From: Nonomuraea sediminis
GTDB lineage: Bacteria; Actinomycetota; Actinomycetes; Streptosporangiales; Streptosporangiaceae
Assembly: GCF_018531495.1 (NCBI RefSeq)
Contig: NZ_JAHDTI010000010.1
Span: forward strand, 496,001 to 560,000
Length of the DNA stretch: 64,000 bases
Direction: 5' to 3'
In this document: piece after piece, positions 24,985 through 33,721 of the stretch
Layout: the number at the start of each line of letters is the position of its first letter
Position numbering within the stretch: position 1 is the first letter of the stretch
Translations under genes and position numbers: made by a program
The notes under the pieces: generated by a model
Seen by the model: the letters and a program-made list of their open reading frames with translations, nothing else
Database searches by the model: none
What the model was told of the DNA's origin: nothing

Positions 24985-25877
24985 CGGAGCCCCTCGGCCA
25001 GGGCCTTCTCCGTGGCGGCGCGGACCACGGCCTCCTGCTCGGGGTCGAGCGGCAGGCGCGGGGCGCGGCACGGCCCGCCGTTCCTGCCGGCGATGTCCAT
25101 GGACAGCTTGATGGCCTGGACGAACTGCGTCTTGGAGTCCCAGCGGAGCAGCGGGTGCAGCTTGCGGTAGAGCGGCATGGCCGTGTCCAGGTCCCCGGCG
25201 ACGGCCGCCCGGTAGAGCGCCACGGTCGAGGCGGGCAGCGCGTTGGGGTAGCCGGCGATCCAGCCGACGGCGCCCGCGAGCGCCAGCTCGACCAGCACGT
25301 CGTCGGTGCCGATCAGCAGGTCCAGCCCGGGCGCCAGCTCGGCCAGCTCGTAGGCGCGCCTGGGGTCGCCGGTGAACTCCTTGACCGCCACGATCAGGCC
25401 CTCGTCGTACAGCCGGGCCAGCAGCGCGGGGCTGAGGTCGACCTTGGTGTCGTAGGGGTTGTTGTAGGCGACGATCGGGATCCCGGCCTTGGCCACCTCG
25501 CGGTAGTGCTCGACCACGATCTGCTCGTCGGCCCGGTAGGTGTTGGGCGGCAGCAGCAACACGCTCCCGCACCCGGCGTCACGGGCCTGCTCGGCCCAGC
25601 GCCGCGACTCGGCCGAGCCGTAGGCGCCCGCGCCCGGCATCACGTTGCGCCCGCCCACGGCCGCCACCGCGGTCTCCACCACCTTGGCCCGCTCGTCAGG
25701 GGTGAGCGTCTGGTACTCGCCGAGCGAGCCGTTCGGCACCACGCCGTCACAGCCCTGTTCGACGAGCCACCGGCAGTGCTCGGCGAAGCCCTCGAAATCG
25801 ACCGACAGGTCGTCACGGAGGGGCAGCGCGGTCGCCACCATCACACCGTGCCAGGGCTTAACGCGATTCGTCATCAT
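24981..25877 (-). CDS. DapA-family lyase, likely pyrroline-4-hydroxy-2-carboxylate deaminase
   Basis: A 298-residue (beta/alpha)8 class I aldolase-like protein. The Schiff-base lysine is K166 in LIVAVKEFTGD and the catalytic tyrosine Y138 in AYNNPYD; the substrate-carboxylate loop reads NGSLGEY. In hydroxyproline pathways the family member deaminates delta-1-pyrroline-4-hydroxy-2-carboxylate to 2-oxoglutarate semialdehyde, which fits the neighbours. GGAG lies 7 nt before the first of two tandem ATGs. It overlaps the upstream gene by 20 bp. Confidence 0.88.
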   Translation of the reverse strand: MMTNRVKPWHGVMVATALPLRDDLSVDFEGFAEHCRWLVEQGCDGVVPNGSLGEYQTLTPDERAKVVETAVAAVGGRNVMPGAGAYGSAESRRWAEQARDAGCGSVLLLPPNTYRADEQIVVEHYREVAKAGIPIVAYNNPYDTKVDLSPALLARLYDEGLIVAVKEFTGDPRRAYELAELAPGLDLLIGTDDVLVELALAGAVGWIAGYPNALPASTVALYRAAVAGDLDTAMPLYRKLHPLLRWDSKTQFVQAIKLSMDIAGRNGGPCRAPRLPLDPEQEAVVRAATEKALAEGLR

Positions 25878-27249
25878 CGATCCTCTCCAGTGCGCCGAGC
25901 GTGATCGGCTGAACAACGGGTCTCCGGGGGGCCTCGGGCGCCTCCCCGGTCAAGCAGGACACGGCGTAGCCGCACATCCTGCCCTGGCACCAGCCCATTC
26001 CCGGGCGTGCCAGCAGCTTGACGGAGCGCGCGTCGGTGGCTCCCAGCGCCTGCGCCTCGCGCACGGCCGACAGCGGCACCTCCTCGCACCTGCACACGAG
26101 CGTGTCCGCGGCCAGCCACTCCTGCCAGCCGGGCCGCACGGGGTAGGCCTTGAGCAGCGCCCGCGCGAACGCCCGCGACCTCGCCCGCCGCCGCACCAGC
26201 ACATCGGGTACGGCGGGCCCGTCCAGCGCCCCCTCGTGGGAAGCGGCGGCGTGACGGGATGCGGCGGTCAGGGCGGCGGCGACGGCCAGGCCCGCGATGC
26301 GGCCCTCGAGTTCGGCCAGCGGGGCGCCGCCGACGCCGGTGGGCTCGCCGGCGGCCCACACCCCGGGCACGGAGGTGCGCTGGCGGGCGTCGACGGCGAC
26401 GACCTGGGTGCCGTCGAGGTCGGCCCTGGTGGCGCAGCCGAGCTGGACGGCCAGGTCGAGCTGCGGCACGAACCCGTACGAGACGGCCAGCGTGTCGCAC
26501 GCGATCGTCCGGGTCTCCCGCACCCGCCAGTCCCTGTCGAGCCGCCCGACGGTGACGTGGGTGAGCTCGTCGCGGCCGTGCGCGGCCACGACGGCCTGCC
26601 TGCCGTGGTACGGCACGCGGTGCCTGGCCAGCGTCAGCGCGTATCCTGCGGCCTCGCCCGCCTTGCCCATGGCAAGCAGCGGATGCCGCCCGAGCCCCAC
26701 CCGGGATCCGGCCTCCAGCACGGCCGCGACGTCGGCGCCCGCCTGGGCCAGCCCGGCGGCGACCGGCAGCAGGAACGGTCCCGTGCCTCCCACCACGACG
26801 CGGCGGCCCGCGATCACGTGATTCCCCTTCAGCAGCGCCTGCGCGCCGCCGGCGGTGAGCACGCCGGGCAGGTCCCACCCGGGGAAGGGCAGCGGCCTGT
26901 CGTGCGCCCCGGTGGCGATGAGCAGGTGGCGGGCGTGCAGGGTGACGGGCTCGTCCTGGTGGGTGGCGTGCACGGCGAAGGTCTCGCCCTTGGCCACCGA
27001 CCACACCTGGTGGCCGAGGCGTACGTCGGCCAGCTCGCCCACGGCCGCGGCCTGCCGCAGGAACCGCGCCAGCCCGGCCTGAGGGCCGGGGTCGGCGCCG
27101 CGAACGCCGTCGGGGGCGTGGCGGAAGTACTGGCCGCCCAGGCGGGCGCCCAGGTCAAGCAGGGCCACCCGGAGGCCCGACTGCGCGGCGGCGAGCGCGC
27201 CCGCCACCCCGGCAGGGCCGCCGCCGACCACAATGAGGTCATAAGTCAT
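25858..27249 (-). CDS. FAD/NAD(P)-binding dehydrogenase subunit with BFD-type [2Fe-2S] domain
   Basis: A 463-residue flavoprotein. The FAD motif GGGPAG is at residues 9-14, a second dinucleotide fold at VVVGGTGPF (151-159), and the C-terminal BFD-like cluster uses C386-x-C388 and C421-x4-C426. It matches the middle subunit of heteromeric D-hydroxyproline dehydrogenases (LhpE-type) and related opine or octopine oxidase A subunits. Its ATG forms ATGA with the ferredoxin-like subunit and it is followed by the deaminase. It probably shuttles electrons between the catalytic subunit and an acceptor. Confidence 0.88.
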   Translation of the reverse strand: MTYDLIVVGGGPAGVAGALAAAQSGLRVALLDLGARLGGQYFRHAPDGVRGADPGPQAGLARFLRQAAAVGELADVRLGHQVWSVAKGETFAVHATHQDEPVTLHARHLLIATGAHDRPLPFPGWDLPGVLTAGGAQALLKGNHVIAGRRVVVGGTGPFLLPVAAGLAQAGADVAAVLEAGSRVGLGRHPLLAMGKAGEAAGYALTLARHRVPYHGRQAVVAAHGRDELTHVTVGRLDRDWRVRETRTIACDTLAVSYGFVPQLDLAVQLGCATRADLDGTQVVAVDARQRTSVPGVWAAGEPTGVGGAPLAELEGRIAGLAVAAALTAASRHAAASHEGALDGPAVPDVLVRRRARSRAFARALLKAYPVRPGWQEWLAADTLVCRCEEVPLSAVREAQALGATDARSVKLLARPGMGWCQGRMCGYAVSCLTGEAPEAPRRPVVQPITLGALERIDDDESR

Positions 27250-27488
27250 GACGTGGTCACCTCGTCCCCGGGCCTGGCCTCCAGCAGGCACGCCCGCTGC
27301 TCCCGAGCCCCGTTGACGGTGACCAGGCAGTCGAAACACACCCCGATCCCGCAGAACAGCCCGCGAGGCCGCCCGCCGAACCTGGTGGTCCGCCACGACC
27401 TGATCCCGGCGGCGTGCATCGCCGCCCCCACGCTCTGCCCCGGCTCGACGTTCACGGTCCGCCCGTCCACGCTGATCTCGAAGCTCAT
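27246..27488 (-). CDS. Small [2Fe-2S] subunit of the dehydrogenase
   Basis: An 80-residue plant-type ferredoxin fold protein with cluster cysteines C46, C51, C54 and C67 (C-x4-C-x2-C-x12-C). Similar small subunits occur with hydroxyproline and octopine dehydrogenases (LhpF-type). Both ends are in ATGA overlaps, between the two flavoprotein subunits, so the three genes are translationally coupled. Confidence 0.9.
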   Translation of the reverse strand: MSFEISVDGRTVNVEPGQSVGAAMHAAGIRSWRTTRFGGRPRGLFCGIGVCFDCLVTVNGAREQRACLLEARPGDEVTTS

Positions 27489-28612
27489 CGATCCTCCTCG
27501 AAACGGTCGGGACGGAAGGGCCGCAGGTCCATCGAGGGAGACTCCTCCGACAGCAGCTGCGCGAGCAGCCGCCCGGTCGCGGGCGCCAGCCCGATGCCCG
27601 CCCCCTCGTGCCCGCACGCGTGGTAGAGCCCGGGAACGCGTGGATCGGCCCCGATGACGGGCAGGTGGTCGGGGCAGTACGGCCTGAACCCGCAGTAGGT
27701 CCTGATCACCCGCACGTCGCGCAGCACCGGGAACAGCGCCGTGGCCTGCGCGGCCAGCCGCCGCAGCACCGTGGTGGACGGCGTCCTGTCGAAGCCGACC
27801 CGCTCCCTGCTGGCCCCGATGAGCACGGTGCCCGAGGCAGTGCCCTCGACCACGGCGGAGGTCTCCAGCCCTTCCGAGTCGCTGGCCACGTTCGTCACAT
27901 AGGCGGCGGTGTAGACCTTGTGCCGGATCAGCGGCTCCCGCAGCGGCTCGGTCACCAGGATGAACCCGCGCCGCGGCAGGATCGGCAGCCGCACCCCGGC
28001 CAGTTCGGCGACCGACCCGCCCCAGGTGCCCGCGGCGTTGACCACAGCCCCGGCCAGGATGTCCCCGGCGGAGGTCCGCACGCCCCTGACGCCGCCGTCC
28101 GACAGCAGGAAACCGGTCACGTCCACGCCGGTGCGCAGCCGTACCCCGCCGAAGCGCTCGCGCGCGGCGCTGAGCAGGCGGGCGGCGGCCAGCATGGGCT
28201 GGACCTGGGAGTCCTGCGGGTAGAAGACCCCTCCCACGAGGTCCGGCGTGAGATGCGGCTCATATGCGGACACGTCGCGCGTGACGGTGTGCTCGACACC
28301 CTGCTTGGCGGCCAGCTCGACGAGCTGCTCCAGAATCGCGGGGGTTTCGGCGACGACCAGGCCGCCCTTGGCCTCGAACTCGAAGTCGATCCTGCCGGCG
28401 AGCGAGCGCCACAGCTCGTTGGACAGCAGGGCGAGGTCCAGCTCGGGTCCCGGCTCCTTGTCCGAGACCAGCACATTGCCCTCGCCCGCGCCCGTCGTGC
28501 CGCCCGCGACCGGGCCGCGGTCGACGACGGTGACATCCAGGCCGGCCTCGGCCGCGTAGTACGCGGTCGCGGCGCCCACAACTCCGGCACCGACGACGAT
28601 CACGTCGGGCAT
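27485..28612 (-). CDS. FAD-dependent D-amino-acid/hydroxyproline dehydrogenase catalytic subunit (DAO family)
   Basis: A 375-residue DAO-family flavoenzyme with the N-terminal GAGVVG dinucleotide motif and a C-terminal HACGHEGAGIGLAP flavin-contacting segment. With the two Fe-S partners downstream it matches the LhpB-type catalytic subunit that oxidises cis-4-hydroxy-D-proline to the pyrroline carboxylate. Sarcosine oxidase beta or D-proline dehydrogenase are alternatives within the family. GGAGG is 5 nt before the ATG. The gene starts 23 bp after the protease stop. Confidence 0.88.
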   Translation of the reverse strand: MPDVIVVGAGVVGAATAYYAAEAGLDVTVVDRGPVAGGTTGAGEGNVLVSDKEPGPELDLALLSNELWRSLAGRIDFEFEAKGGLVVAETPAILEQLVELAAKQGVEHTVTRDVSAYEPHLTPDLVGGVFYPQDSQVQPMLAAARLLSAARERFGGVRLRTGVDVTGFLLSDGGVRGVRTSAGDILAGAVVNAAGTWGGSVAELAGVRLPILPRRGFILVTEPLREPLIRHKVYTAAYVTNVASDSEGLETSAVVEGTASGTVLIGASRERVGFDRTPSTTVLRRLAAQATALFPVLRDVRVIRTYCGFRPYCPDHLPVIGADPRVPGLYHACGHEGAGIGLAPATGRLLAQLLSEESPSMDLRPFRPDRFEEDR

Positions 28613-28629
28613 GTCCACCTCCCGCCAGT

Positions 28630-28644
28630 AATATGTCACATATT
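28630..28644. promoter_or_regulatory. Perfect palindrome AATATGT-C-ACATATT
   Basis: A 7-1-7 inverted repeat in an A/T-rich patch, 17 bp upstream of the dehydrogenase start and overlapping the protease stop. FCD-type GntR proteins bind similar short TGT-ACA palindromes, so the GntR protein at 20998-21702 is the obvious candidate ligand. No matching site was seen elsewhere except the looser ATGTG-N6-CACAT at 36217-36232. Confidence 0.5.
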
Positions 28645-29760
28645 TCCTTGGATGGGAAGGCGTTCGACCTCCACTGATGCCTCCCCCGTCACCGTGATGC
28701 GGACACCTGCCGCCTCGTCGGTGAAGACCTGCCCGGGCGCGTAGGCGGCGTCGTCGAGTTGGTGACACCCGGCGGCGGGCGGCTGGCCGGGACGGGCGTC
28801 CATGACCCTGATCGGGCCCTCGCCGGTGGCGACGGAGGAGTCGACCCGGTAGATGAGCACGCCGCTGGAGCAGGCCCGCGCGTCCAGGCCGGTCCGGGAG
28901 CGGGCCTCGACGGCGTAGGCGCTGGTCTCGCCGGTCTTGACCACGACGAGCCTGGTCGGGCCGTCGAGCCGGTAGCGGCCGCTGACAGCGCAGGCGACCT
29001 GGTCGTCGCCGAGCCAGCCGAGCTTCCACTGGTGCCAGCCGAAGTAGCGGGGCGCGGGGCCGCTGATGAGCCCCATCAGGTCCCAGCCTCCGACGAAGCG
29101 GTGGTAGTCGGTGCCGGTGAAGGCGTACAGGTCGGGCAGGCCGAAGATGTGCCCGGTCTCGTGGTCGATGACCTTGTAGCCCCAGCGCCACATGTCCTGG
29201 CCGAGCGTGACGGACCAGCGCACCGGCCGCCCGTCGGCGATCACCCCGGGCGCGGCCGGGTCGTAGAGGTAGGTGGGCGAGAAGGTGACGGCGGCGGCGT
29301 TCTTCGGCGGGACGATGTAGACGATGTCGTAGGAGGAGAAGTCCACGTCGGGATCGGCGGCGGCGACCGCGTCGCGGACGTAGCGCTGGTGCTGCTCGTA
29401 GGAGATGCCACGGTCGAACCCGTAGGCGGTGCTGTCGGACGGCATCCGGAACCAGGTCCGCACGGGCGTGATGGCCAGGCGCGCCCGCCCGTTGGAGGCG
29501 GTCCGCAGCCACCCGGCCGCCGGGCTGAGCGCGTCCTCGTACTCCTGGGTGCTCCCCGAGGCGGGCGCGTCGGGGAAGTCGACGAACAGCATGACCGCCC
29601 TGATCACGCCAAACGCCCTGCTGAACTGCCGGTGGTCGGTGTCGTGCCCTTCGTCGGTCCATCCCGTACGGCCCGGCAGCGCGCACCTCGAAACCGGGGC
29701 TTCCTTGTGCGGGACCGGGGTGAGCGTGAGGGCGACCGTGAGCGCCAGGTTGATGAGCAT
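28636..29760 (-). CDS. Secreted M6-like zinc metalloprotease
   Basis: A 374-residue protease. The zinc motif is H200-E201-x-x-H204-x-x-G-L-P-D210, and GGWDLMGL downstream fits the metzincin-like Met-turn of M6 (immune inhibitor A) proteins. Residues 1-16 are hydrophobic but the n-region lacks a positive charge, so export is likely but not certain; the protein may have an extra upstream start. AAGGAG lies 10 nt before the ATG. Placed between a prolyl peptidase and hydroxyproline catabolism, it probably digests external protein such as collagen or extensin (inference). Confidence 0.85.
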   Translation of the reverse strand: MLINLALTVALTLTPVPHKEAPVSRCALPGRTGWTDEGHDTDHRQFSRAFGVIRAVMLFVDFPDAPASGSTQEYEDALSPAAGWLRTASNGRARLAITPVRTWFRMPSDSTAYGFDRGISYEQHQRYVRDAVAAADPDVDFSSYDIVYIVPPKNAAAVTFSPTYLYDPAAPGVIADGRPVRWSVTLGQDMWRWGYKVIDHETGHIFGLPDLYAFTGTDYHRFVGGWDLMGLISGPAPRYFGWHQWKLGWLGDDQVACAVSGRYRLDGPTRLVVVKTGETSAYAVEARSRTGLDARACSSGVLIYRVDSSVATGEGPIRVMDARPGQPPAAGCHQLDDAAYAPGQVFTDEAAGVRITVTGEASVEVERLPIQGNM

Positions 29761-29777
29761 GGGGGGGTGTCTCCTTT

Positions 29778-30992
29778 TCAGAGCGCCAGTTGGATGAGCC
29801 GGTCGAGCACCTGCTCGCCGGAGGCGGTGACGCCGTCGTGCTCCCACTCGTTGGTCACCCACGCCCGCACGTTGCCCACGCGGGCCGCGGTCTCCAGGGA
29901 GAGCCCGGCGTCGACGTACATGTCGTCGTGGTAGACGGCGGCGGCCACGGGGACCTCGTTGGCCGCCAGCCGGTCGAGGTCGTACAGGCCGGGCCAGTCG
30001 TCGACGTGGGCGAGCAGGTGCGCGGCCTCGGCGTAGGGGCGCAGGGAGGCGATCTCCTCGAACATCCAGGGGTAGATCATCTCCCCGGTGAACGGCAGGT
30101 CCACGAAGGCCCGGTCGGCGGCCCAGGCGGTCGGCTCGCCGTACCGGCCGTAGATGCTCTCCTGCAGCACGGCGAACAGCGGGTTGCCGGTGAACCCGGT
30201 CTGCAGCATGACCCGGTAGCGGAAGTCGTGCGACAGCTCCTCGCCGTCCCAGGCGTCCTCGAGCAGCCAGTGCACGCGCTCGAAGCCGGTGCCCATCCCG
30301 AACTCCAGCCCGAGCGTGCGCAGCCGCCGCACCGTGAGCCGGTCGCCGTCGGGCAGCCGCACGTCGCCGGCCGTCAGGTGGGCCTCGATGGCCCGCATCC
30401 TGTCGGCGTCCTCGGGGTAGCGCGCGTGGAAGCGCCTGACCTTCTCCGCCACCCTCGGGTACGTCCTGGCGTACACCTCGTCCGCGGTCGCGGTCAGCCC
30501 CGGCAGGCCGCCGGTGACGTAGCAGGCCTTGAGAGCGTGCGGGGCGCGCGAGAGGTAGGTCATCGTGACGAAGCCGCCGTAGCTCTGCCCCAGGGTCTCC
30601 CAGCGCTCCACGCCGAGCTCGCGGCGGATGTGCTCGCAGTCGGCCACGATCGAGTCGGCCCTGAAGTGGCGCAGGTGGTCCGCCAGCGCCCGCTGCGAGC
30701 CGAGCCGCGCGGGGAGGCGCGGCGTGACCGGCGTGCTCCGGCCGGTGCCGCGCTGGTCGAGCAGCAGCACCCGATGGGTGCGTACGGCCCTGGCCAGCCA
30801 CCCGTCGGCCGCCAGCGGCCTTGGCGACCTGCCGCCGGGCCCGCCCTGCAGGTAGAGCAGCCAGGGCAGGTCGTCGGCCTTGCGCGCGGGGTCGGCGACG
30901 GCGCGGGCGAACACCTCGATCGCGGGGCCGCCGGGGTCGGCGTGGTCGAGCGGCACGTGGAAGGTGTGGTCGGTCAGGTGGAGCCCTCTCAA
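29778..30992 (-). CDS. Proline iminopeptidase-like alpha/beta hydrolase (S33)
   Basis: A 404-residue alpha/beta hydrolase of peptidase family S33. The oxyanion segment is LQGGPGGRSP, then LDQRGTGRSTP, and the nucleophile is S137 in GQSYGG, all hallmarks of prolyl aminopeptidases. It would release N-terminal proline or hydroxyproline from imported peptides in the cytoplasm. The TTG start has AGAGGA about 6 nt upstream, and the gene lies 10 bp after the transporter ATPase gene. Confidence 0.9.
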   Translation of the reverse strand: MRGLHLTDHTFHVPLDHADPGGPAIEVFARAVADPARKADDLPWLLYLQGGPGGRSPRPLAADGWLARAVRTHRVLLLDQRGTGRSTPVTPRLPARLGSQRALADHLRHFRADSIVADCEHIRRELGVERWETLGQSYGGFVTMTYLSRAPHALKACYVTGGLPGLTATADEVYARTYPRVAEKVRRFHARYPEDADRMRAIEAHLTAGDVRLPDGDRLTVRRLRTLGLEFGMGTGFERVHWLLEDAWDGEELSHDFRYRVMLQTGFTGNPLFAVLQESIYGRYGEPTAWAADRAFVDLPFTGEMIYPWMFEEIASLRPYAEAAHLLAHVDDWPGLYDLDRLAANEVPVAAAVYHDDMYVDAGLSLETAARVGNVRAWVTNEWEHDGVTASGEQVLDRLIQLAL

Positions 30993-31002
30993 GACGTTCC
31001 TC

Positions 31003-31935
31003 TCAGCTCAGCGGGTGGTGGCAGGCGACCTCGTGGCCGTTCTCCCGTCGCTCCAGCGGGGGCCGTTCGGCCGCGCACACGCCGGTGGCGCGGTCGCAGC
31101 GGGTGCGGAACGGGCAGCCGCTCGGCGGGGCGGCCGGGCTCGGCAGGTCGCCGGAGAGCACGACCCTGGGGCGGGTGCGCTCGATCTTCGGGTCGGGGAT
31201 GGGCACGGCCGACAGCAGCGCCGCGGTGTAGGGATGGGCGGGAGCGCCGAACAGCTCCTCCCTGGAAGCGACCTCGACCACGGTGCCCAGGTACATGACG
31301 GCGATCCGGGTGCACACCTGCCGCACGGCGCCCAGGTCGTGCGCGATGAACACGTAGCCGAGGCGTTCCTGCTCCTGCAGGTCGAGCAGCAGGTTGAGGA
31401 TCTGCGCCTGCACCGACACGTCCAGGGCCGACACCGGTTCGTCGCAGACGATCAGCTTCGGCCGCAGCGCCAGCGCCCGGGCGATGCCGATGCGCTGCGC
31501 CTGCCCGCCGGAGAACGTGCGCGGAAGCCGGTCGGCGTGCTCGGGCAGCAGCCCGACCCGTCGCAGCAGTTCCTCGATCTCGCCCGGCTCGGGCCGCAGC
31601 CCCTGGTAGCGGTAGGGGGCGGTGAGGATCTCGCGTACGGTCCTGGACGGGTTGAGCGACGAGTACGGATCCTGGAAGATCATCTGCAGGTCCCTGCGCA
31701 CCGCCCGCAGGGCCCGTTCGCCGAGCCCGGTCAGCTCGCGCCCGGCGAAGCTGACCGTGCCCTCGGTCGGGTCGATCAGCCGGGTGATCAGCCGGGCGGT
31801 GGTGGACTTGCCGCAGCCCGATTCGCCCACCAGCCCGAGCGACTCTCCCTCGGCCACGGCGAGCGTGACGCCGTTGACCGCGGTGATCGGGCCGAAGCGT
31901 TTGACAAGGCCAGTGGCCTCCAGCAGCACGCTCAT
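31003..31935 (-). CDS. Peptide ABC importer ATPase (DppF/OppF-like)
   Basis: A 310-residue ATPase with Walker A GESGCGKS, signature FSGGQAQRIGIA, Walker B LIVCDEPVSALD and the C-terminal oligopeptide-transporter extension ending in a cysteine-rich CPFRTRC-type segment. It pairs with the ATPase upstream, with ATGA overlap. It energises uptake of peptides delivered by the binding protein at 34557-36206. Confidence 0.93.
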   Translation of the reverse strand: MSVLLEATGLVKRFGPITAVNGVTLAVAEGESLGLVGESGCGKSTTARLITRLIDPTEGTVSFAGRELTGLGERALRAVRRDLQMIFQDPYSSLNPSRTVREILTAPYRYQGLRPEPGEIEELLRRVGLLPEHADRLPRTFSGGQAQRIGIARALALRPKLIVCDEPVSALDVSVQAQILNLLLDLQEQERLGYVFIAHDLGAVRQVCTRIAVMYLGTVVEVASREELFGAPAHPYTAALLSAVPIPDPKIERTRPRVVLSGDLPSPAAPPSGCPFRTRCDRATGVCAAERPPLERRENGHEVACHHPLS

Positions 31936-32729
31936 GTCACCTCCAGGCGGTGTGGCACGGGACGGTCGATGCGCGGCACCGCGGCCAGCAGCCGCCGCGT
32001 GTAGGGGTCGCGCGGGTCGTCGAACACGCTGACCGCGGGACCCCGTTCGACGGCCCGGCCGTCGTACATGACCAGCACCTCGTCGGCCATCCCCGCCACC
32101 ACGCCCAGGTCGTGGGTGATGAGCAGGACGGCGGTGCCGTACTCCCGCCTCAGTTCGCCGAGCAGGGCCAGGATCTGGGCCTGCACGGTCACATCCAGCG
32201 CGGTCGTGGGCTCGTCGGCGATGATCAGCTCGGGTTCCAGGCAGAGCGCCATCGCGATCATCACGCGCTGCCGCATCCCGCCGGAGAACTGGTGCGGGTA
32301 GTCGCGGGCGCGCCTGCCCGGCTCGGGGATGCCGACGCGCTCCAGCATCCGCACCGCGACCTCGCGGGCGTTCCTTGAGCCCGTACGGCGGTGCGCGCGA
32401 TACGCCTCGGCGATCTGGAAACCGACCGGGTAGTAGGGGTTGAGCGACGACAGCGGATCCTGAAAGATCATCGCCATCCGGTCACCGCGCAGCCGCCGCA
32501 CCGCACGGGGCGGCGCCGACAGCAGGTCCTGCCCGCAGAAGCGGATCCGGCCGGAGACCGTGGCCTCGCGCAGCAGCCCCATCACGGCCAGGCTGGTGAC
32601 CGATTTGCCGCAGCCGGACTCGCCCACCAGGCCCAGCACCTCGCCCGCGGCGACCTCCAGCGACAGCCCGTCGACCGCGCGCACCGGGCCGAAGGCGACG
32701 CGCAGGTCCTCCACACTCAGCAGGCTCAT
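31932..32729 (-). CDS. Peptide ABC importer ATPase (DppD/OppD-like)
   Basis: A 265-residue ATPase with Walker A GESGCGKS, signature FSGGMRQRVMIAMAL and Walker B LIIADEPTTALD, typical of DppD/OppD. It is a little shorter than usual (about 320), ending soon after RRLLAAVPRID, so the C-terminal cysteine-rich Fe-S-like extension is missing. Overlaps of ATGA type link it to the permease and the second ATPase. Confidence 0.92.
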   Translation of the reverse strand: MSLLSVEDLRVAFGPVRAVDGLSLEVAAGEVLGLVGESGCGKSVTSLAVMGLLREATVSGRIRFCGQDLLSAPPRAVRRLRGDRMAMIFQDPLSSLNPYYPVGFQIAEAYRAHRRTGSRNAREVAVRMLERVGIPEPGRRARDYPHQFSGGMRQRVMIAMALCLEPELIIADEPTTALDVTVQAQILALLGELRREYGTAVLLITHDLGVVAGMADEVLVMYDGRAVERGPAVSVFDDPRDPYTRRLLAAVPRIDRPVPHRLEVT

Positions 32730-33721
32730 GCCGCCCCCAGCCTGATGCGCGGGTCGAGCACGGCGTAGAGCAGGTCCACGGTCAGGTTGGCCAGGACGAC
32801 GAAGCCGGCGGCGAACAGCGTGACGCCCAGGATGACCGGCTGGTCGGAGCTGTTGATCGCGTCGGCGGCCAGCTTGCCGACGCCGGGCAGCCCGAACACC
32901 GACTCGGTGATGAGCGCGCCCCCGAGCAGCGCGCCCAGGTCCATGCCGAACACGGTCACGATCGGGGTGAGCGCGGGCCGCAGCGCGTGGCGGCGGATCA
33001 CGGTGGCCTCCGGCAGTCCCTTGGCGCGTGCCGTACGGACGAAGTTCTGCCGCAGCGCGCCGATCAGCTCGGTGCGCGAGAGCCGCGCGTACATGCCCGC
33101 GTACAGCGTGGCCAGCGCGATCCACGGCATCAGCATCGAGGCGAACCACCCGGCCGGATCCTCGGCGAACCCCGCCACGCGCGGGTAGGGCAGCACCCGC
33201 AGCACCACGACCAGCACGTACTGCAGCACCAGCGCGGTCAGGTAGACGGGCAGCGACACCCCGCCGAGCGCCGCGGCCATCGCCGCGCGATCCCACCACG
33301 ACCCCTTGCGCAGCGCGGCGAGCACGCCCGCGCCCACGCCCACCACCAGCCACAGCACGGCGGCGCCGAGCGCGATCGAGGCGCTCACCGGCAGCCTGCT
33401 GACCAGCAGCTCCCGCACCGGCACATGGGTCTGGAAGCTGAACCCCAGGCACGGCACCGGGCACTGGACGGCGGTCGCGCCGGTGCCGTAGGAGCGACCG
33501 GCCACCAGCCCCTTCAGGAACGCCGCGAACTGCTCGGGCACCGGCCGGTCCAGGCCGAGCTGCCCGCGGATCTCGGCGATCCGCTCGGGCGTGCAGGCCT
33601 TGCCGCAGGCCTGCTGCGCCGGGTCGTCGGGCGCCACGTAGAAGATCGCGAAGGTGAGCGCGCAGATGACCAGCAGGATCCCGGCCGCCGCGGCCAGCCG
33701 CCGCGCGAGGAAGGCGATCAT
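32726..33721 (-). CDS. Peptide ABC importer permease (DppB-like)
   Basis: A 331-residue permease with an N-terminal membrane anchor, a periplasmic-type loop holding four cysteines (CGKAC and CPVPC), five further membrane segments and the EAA loop RTARAKGLPEATVIRRHALRPAL in abbreviated form near 235. The C-terminus LYAVLDPRIRLG is characteristic of DppB/OppB. The paired cysteines in the external loop could form disulfides and are not a usual feature. Confidence 0.93.
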   Translation of the reverse strand: MIAFLARRLAAAAGILLVICALTFAIFYVAPDDPAQQACGKACTPERIAEIRGQLGLDRPVPEQFAAFLKGLVAGRSYGTGATAVQCPVPCLGFSFQTHVPVRELLVSRLPVSASIALGAAVLWLVVGVGAGVLAALRKGSWWDRAAMAAALGGVSLPVYLTALVLQYVLVVVLRVLPYPRVAGFAEDPAGWFASMLMPWIALATLYAGMYARLSRTELIGALRQNFVRTARAKGLPEATVIRRHALRPALTPIVTVFGMDLGALLGGALITESVFGLPGVGKLAADAINSSDQPVILGVTLFAAGFVVLANLTVDLLYAVLDPRIRLGAA

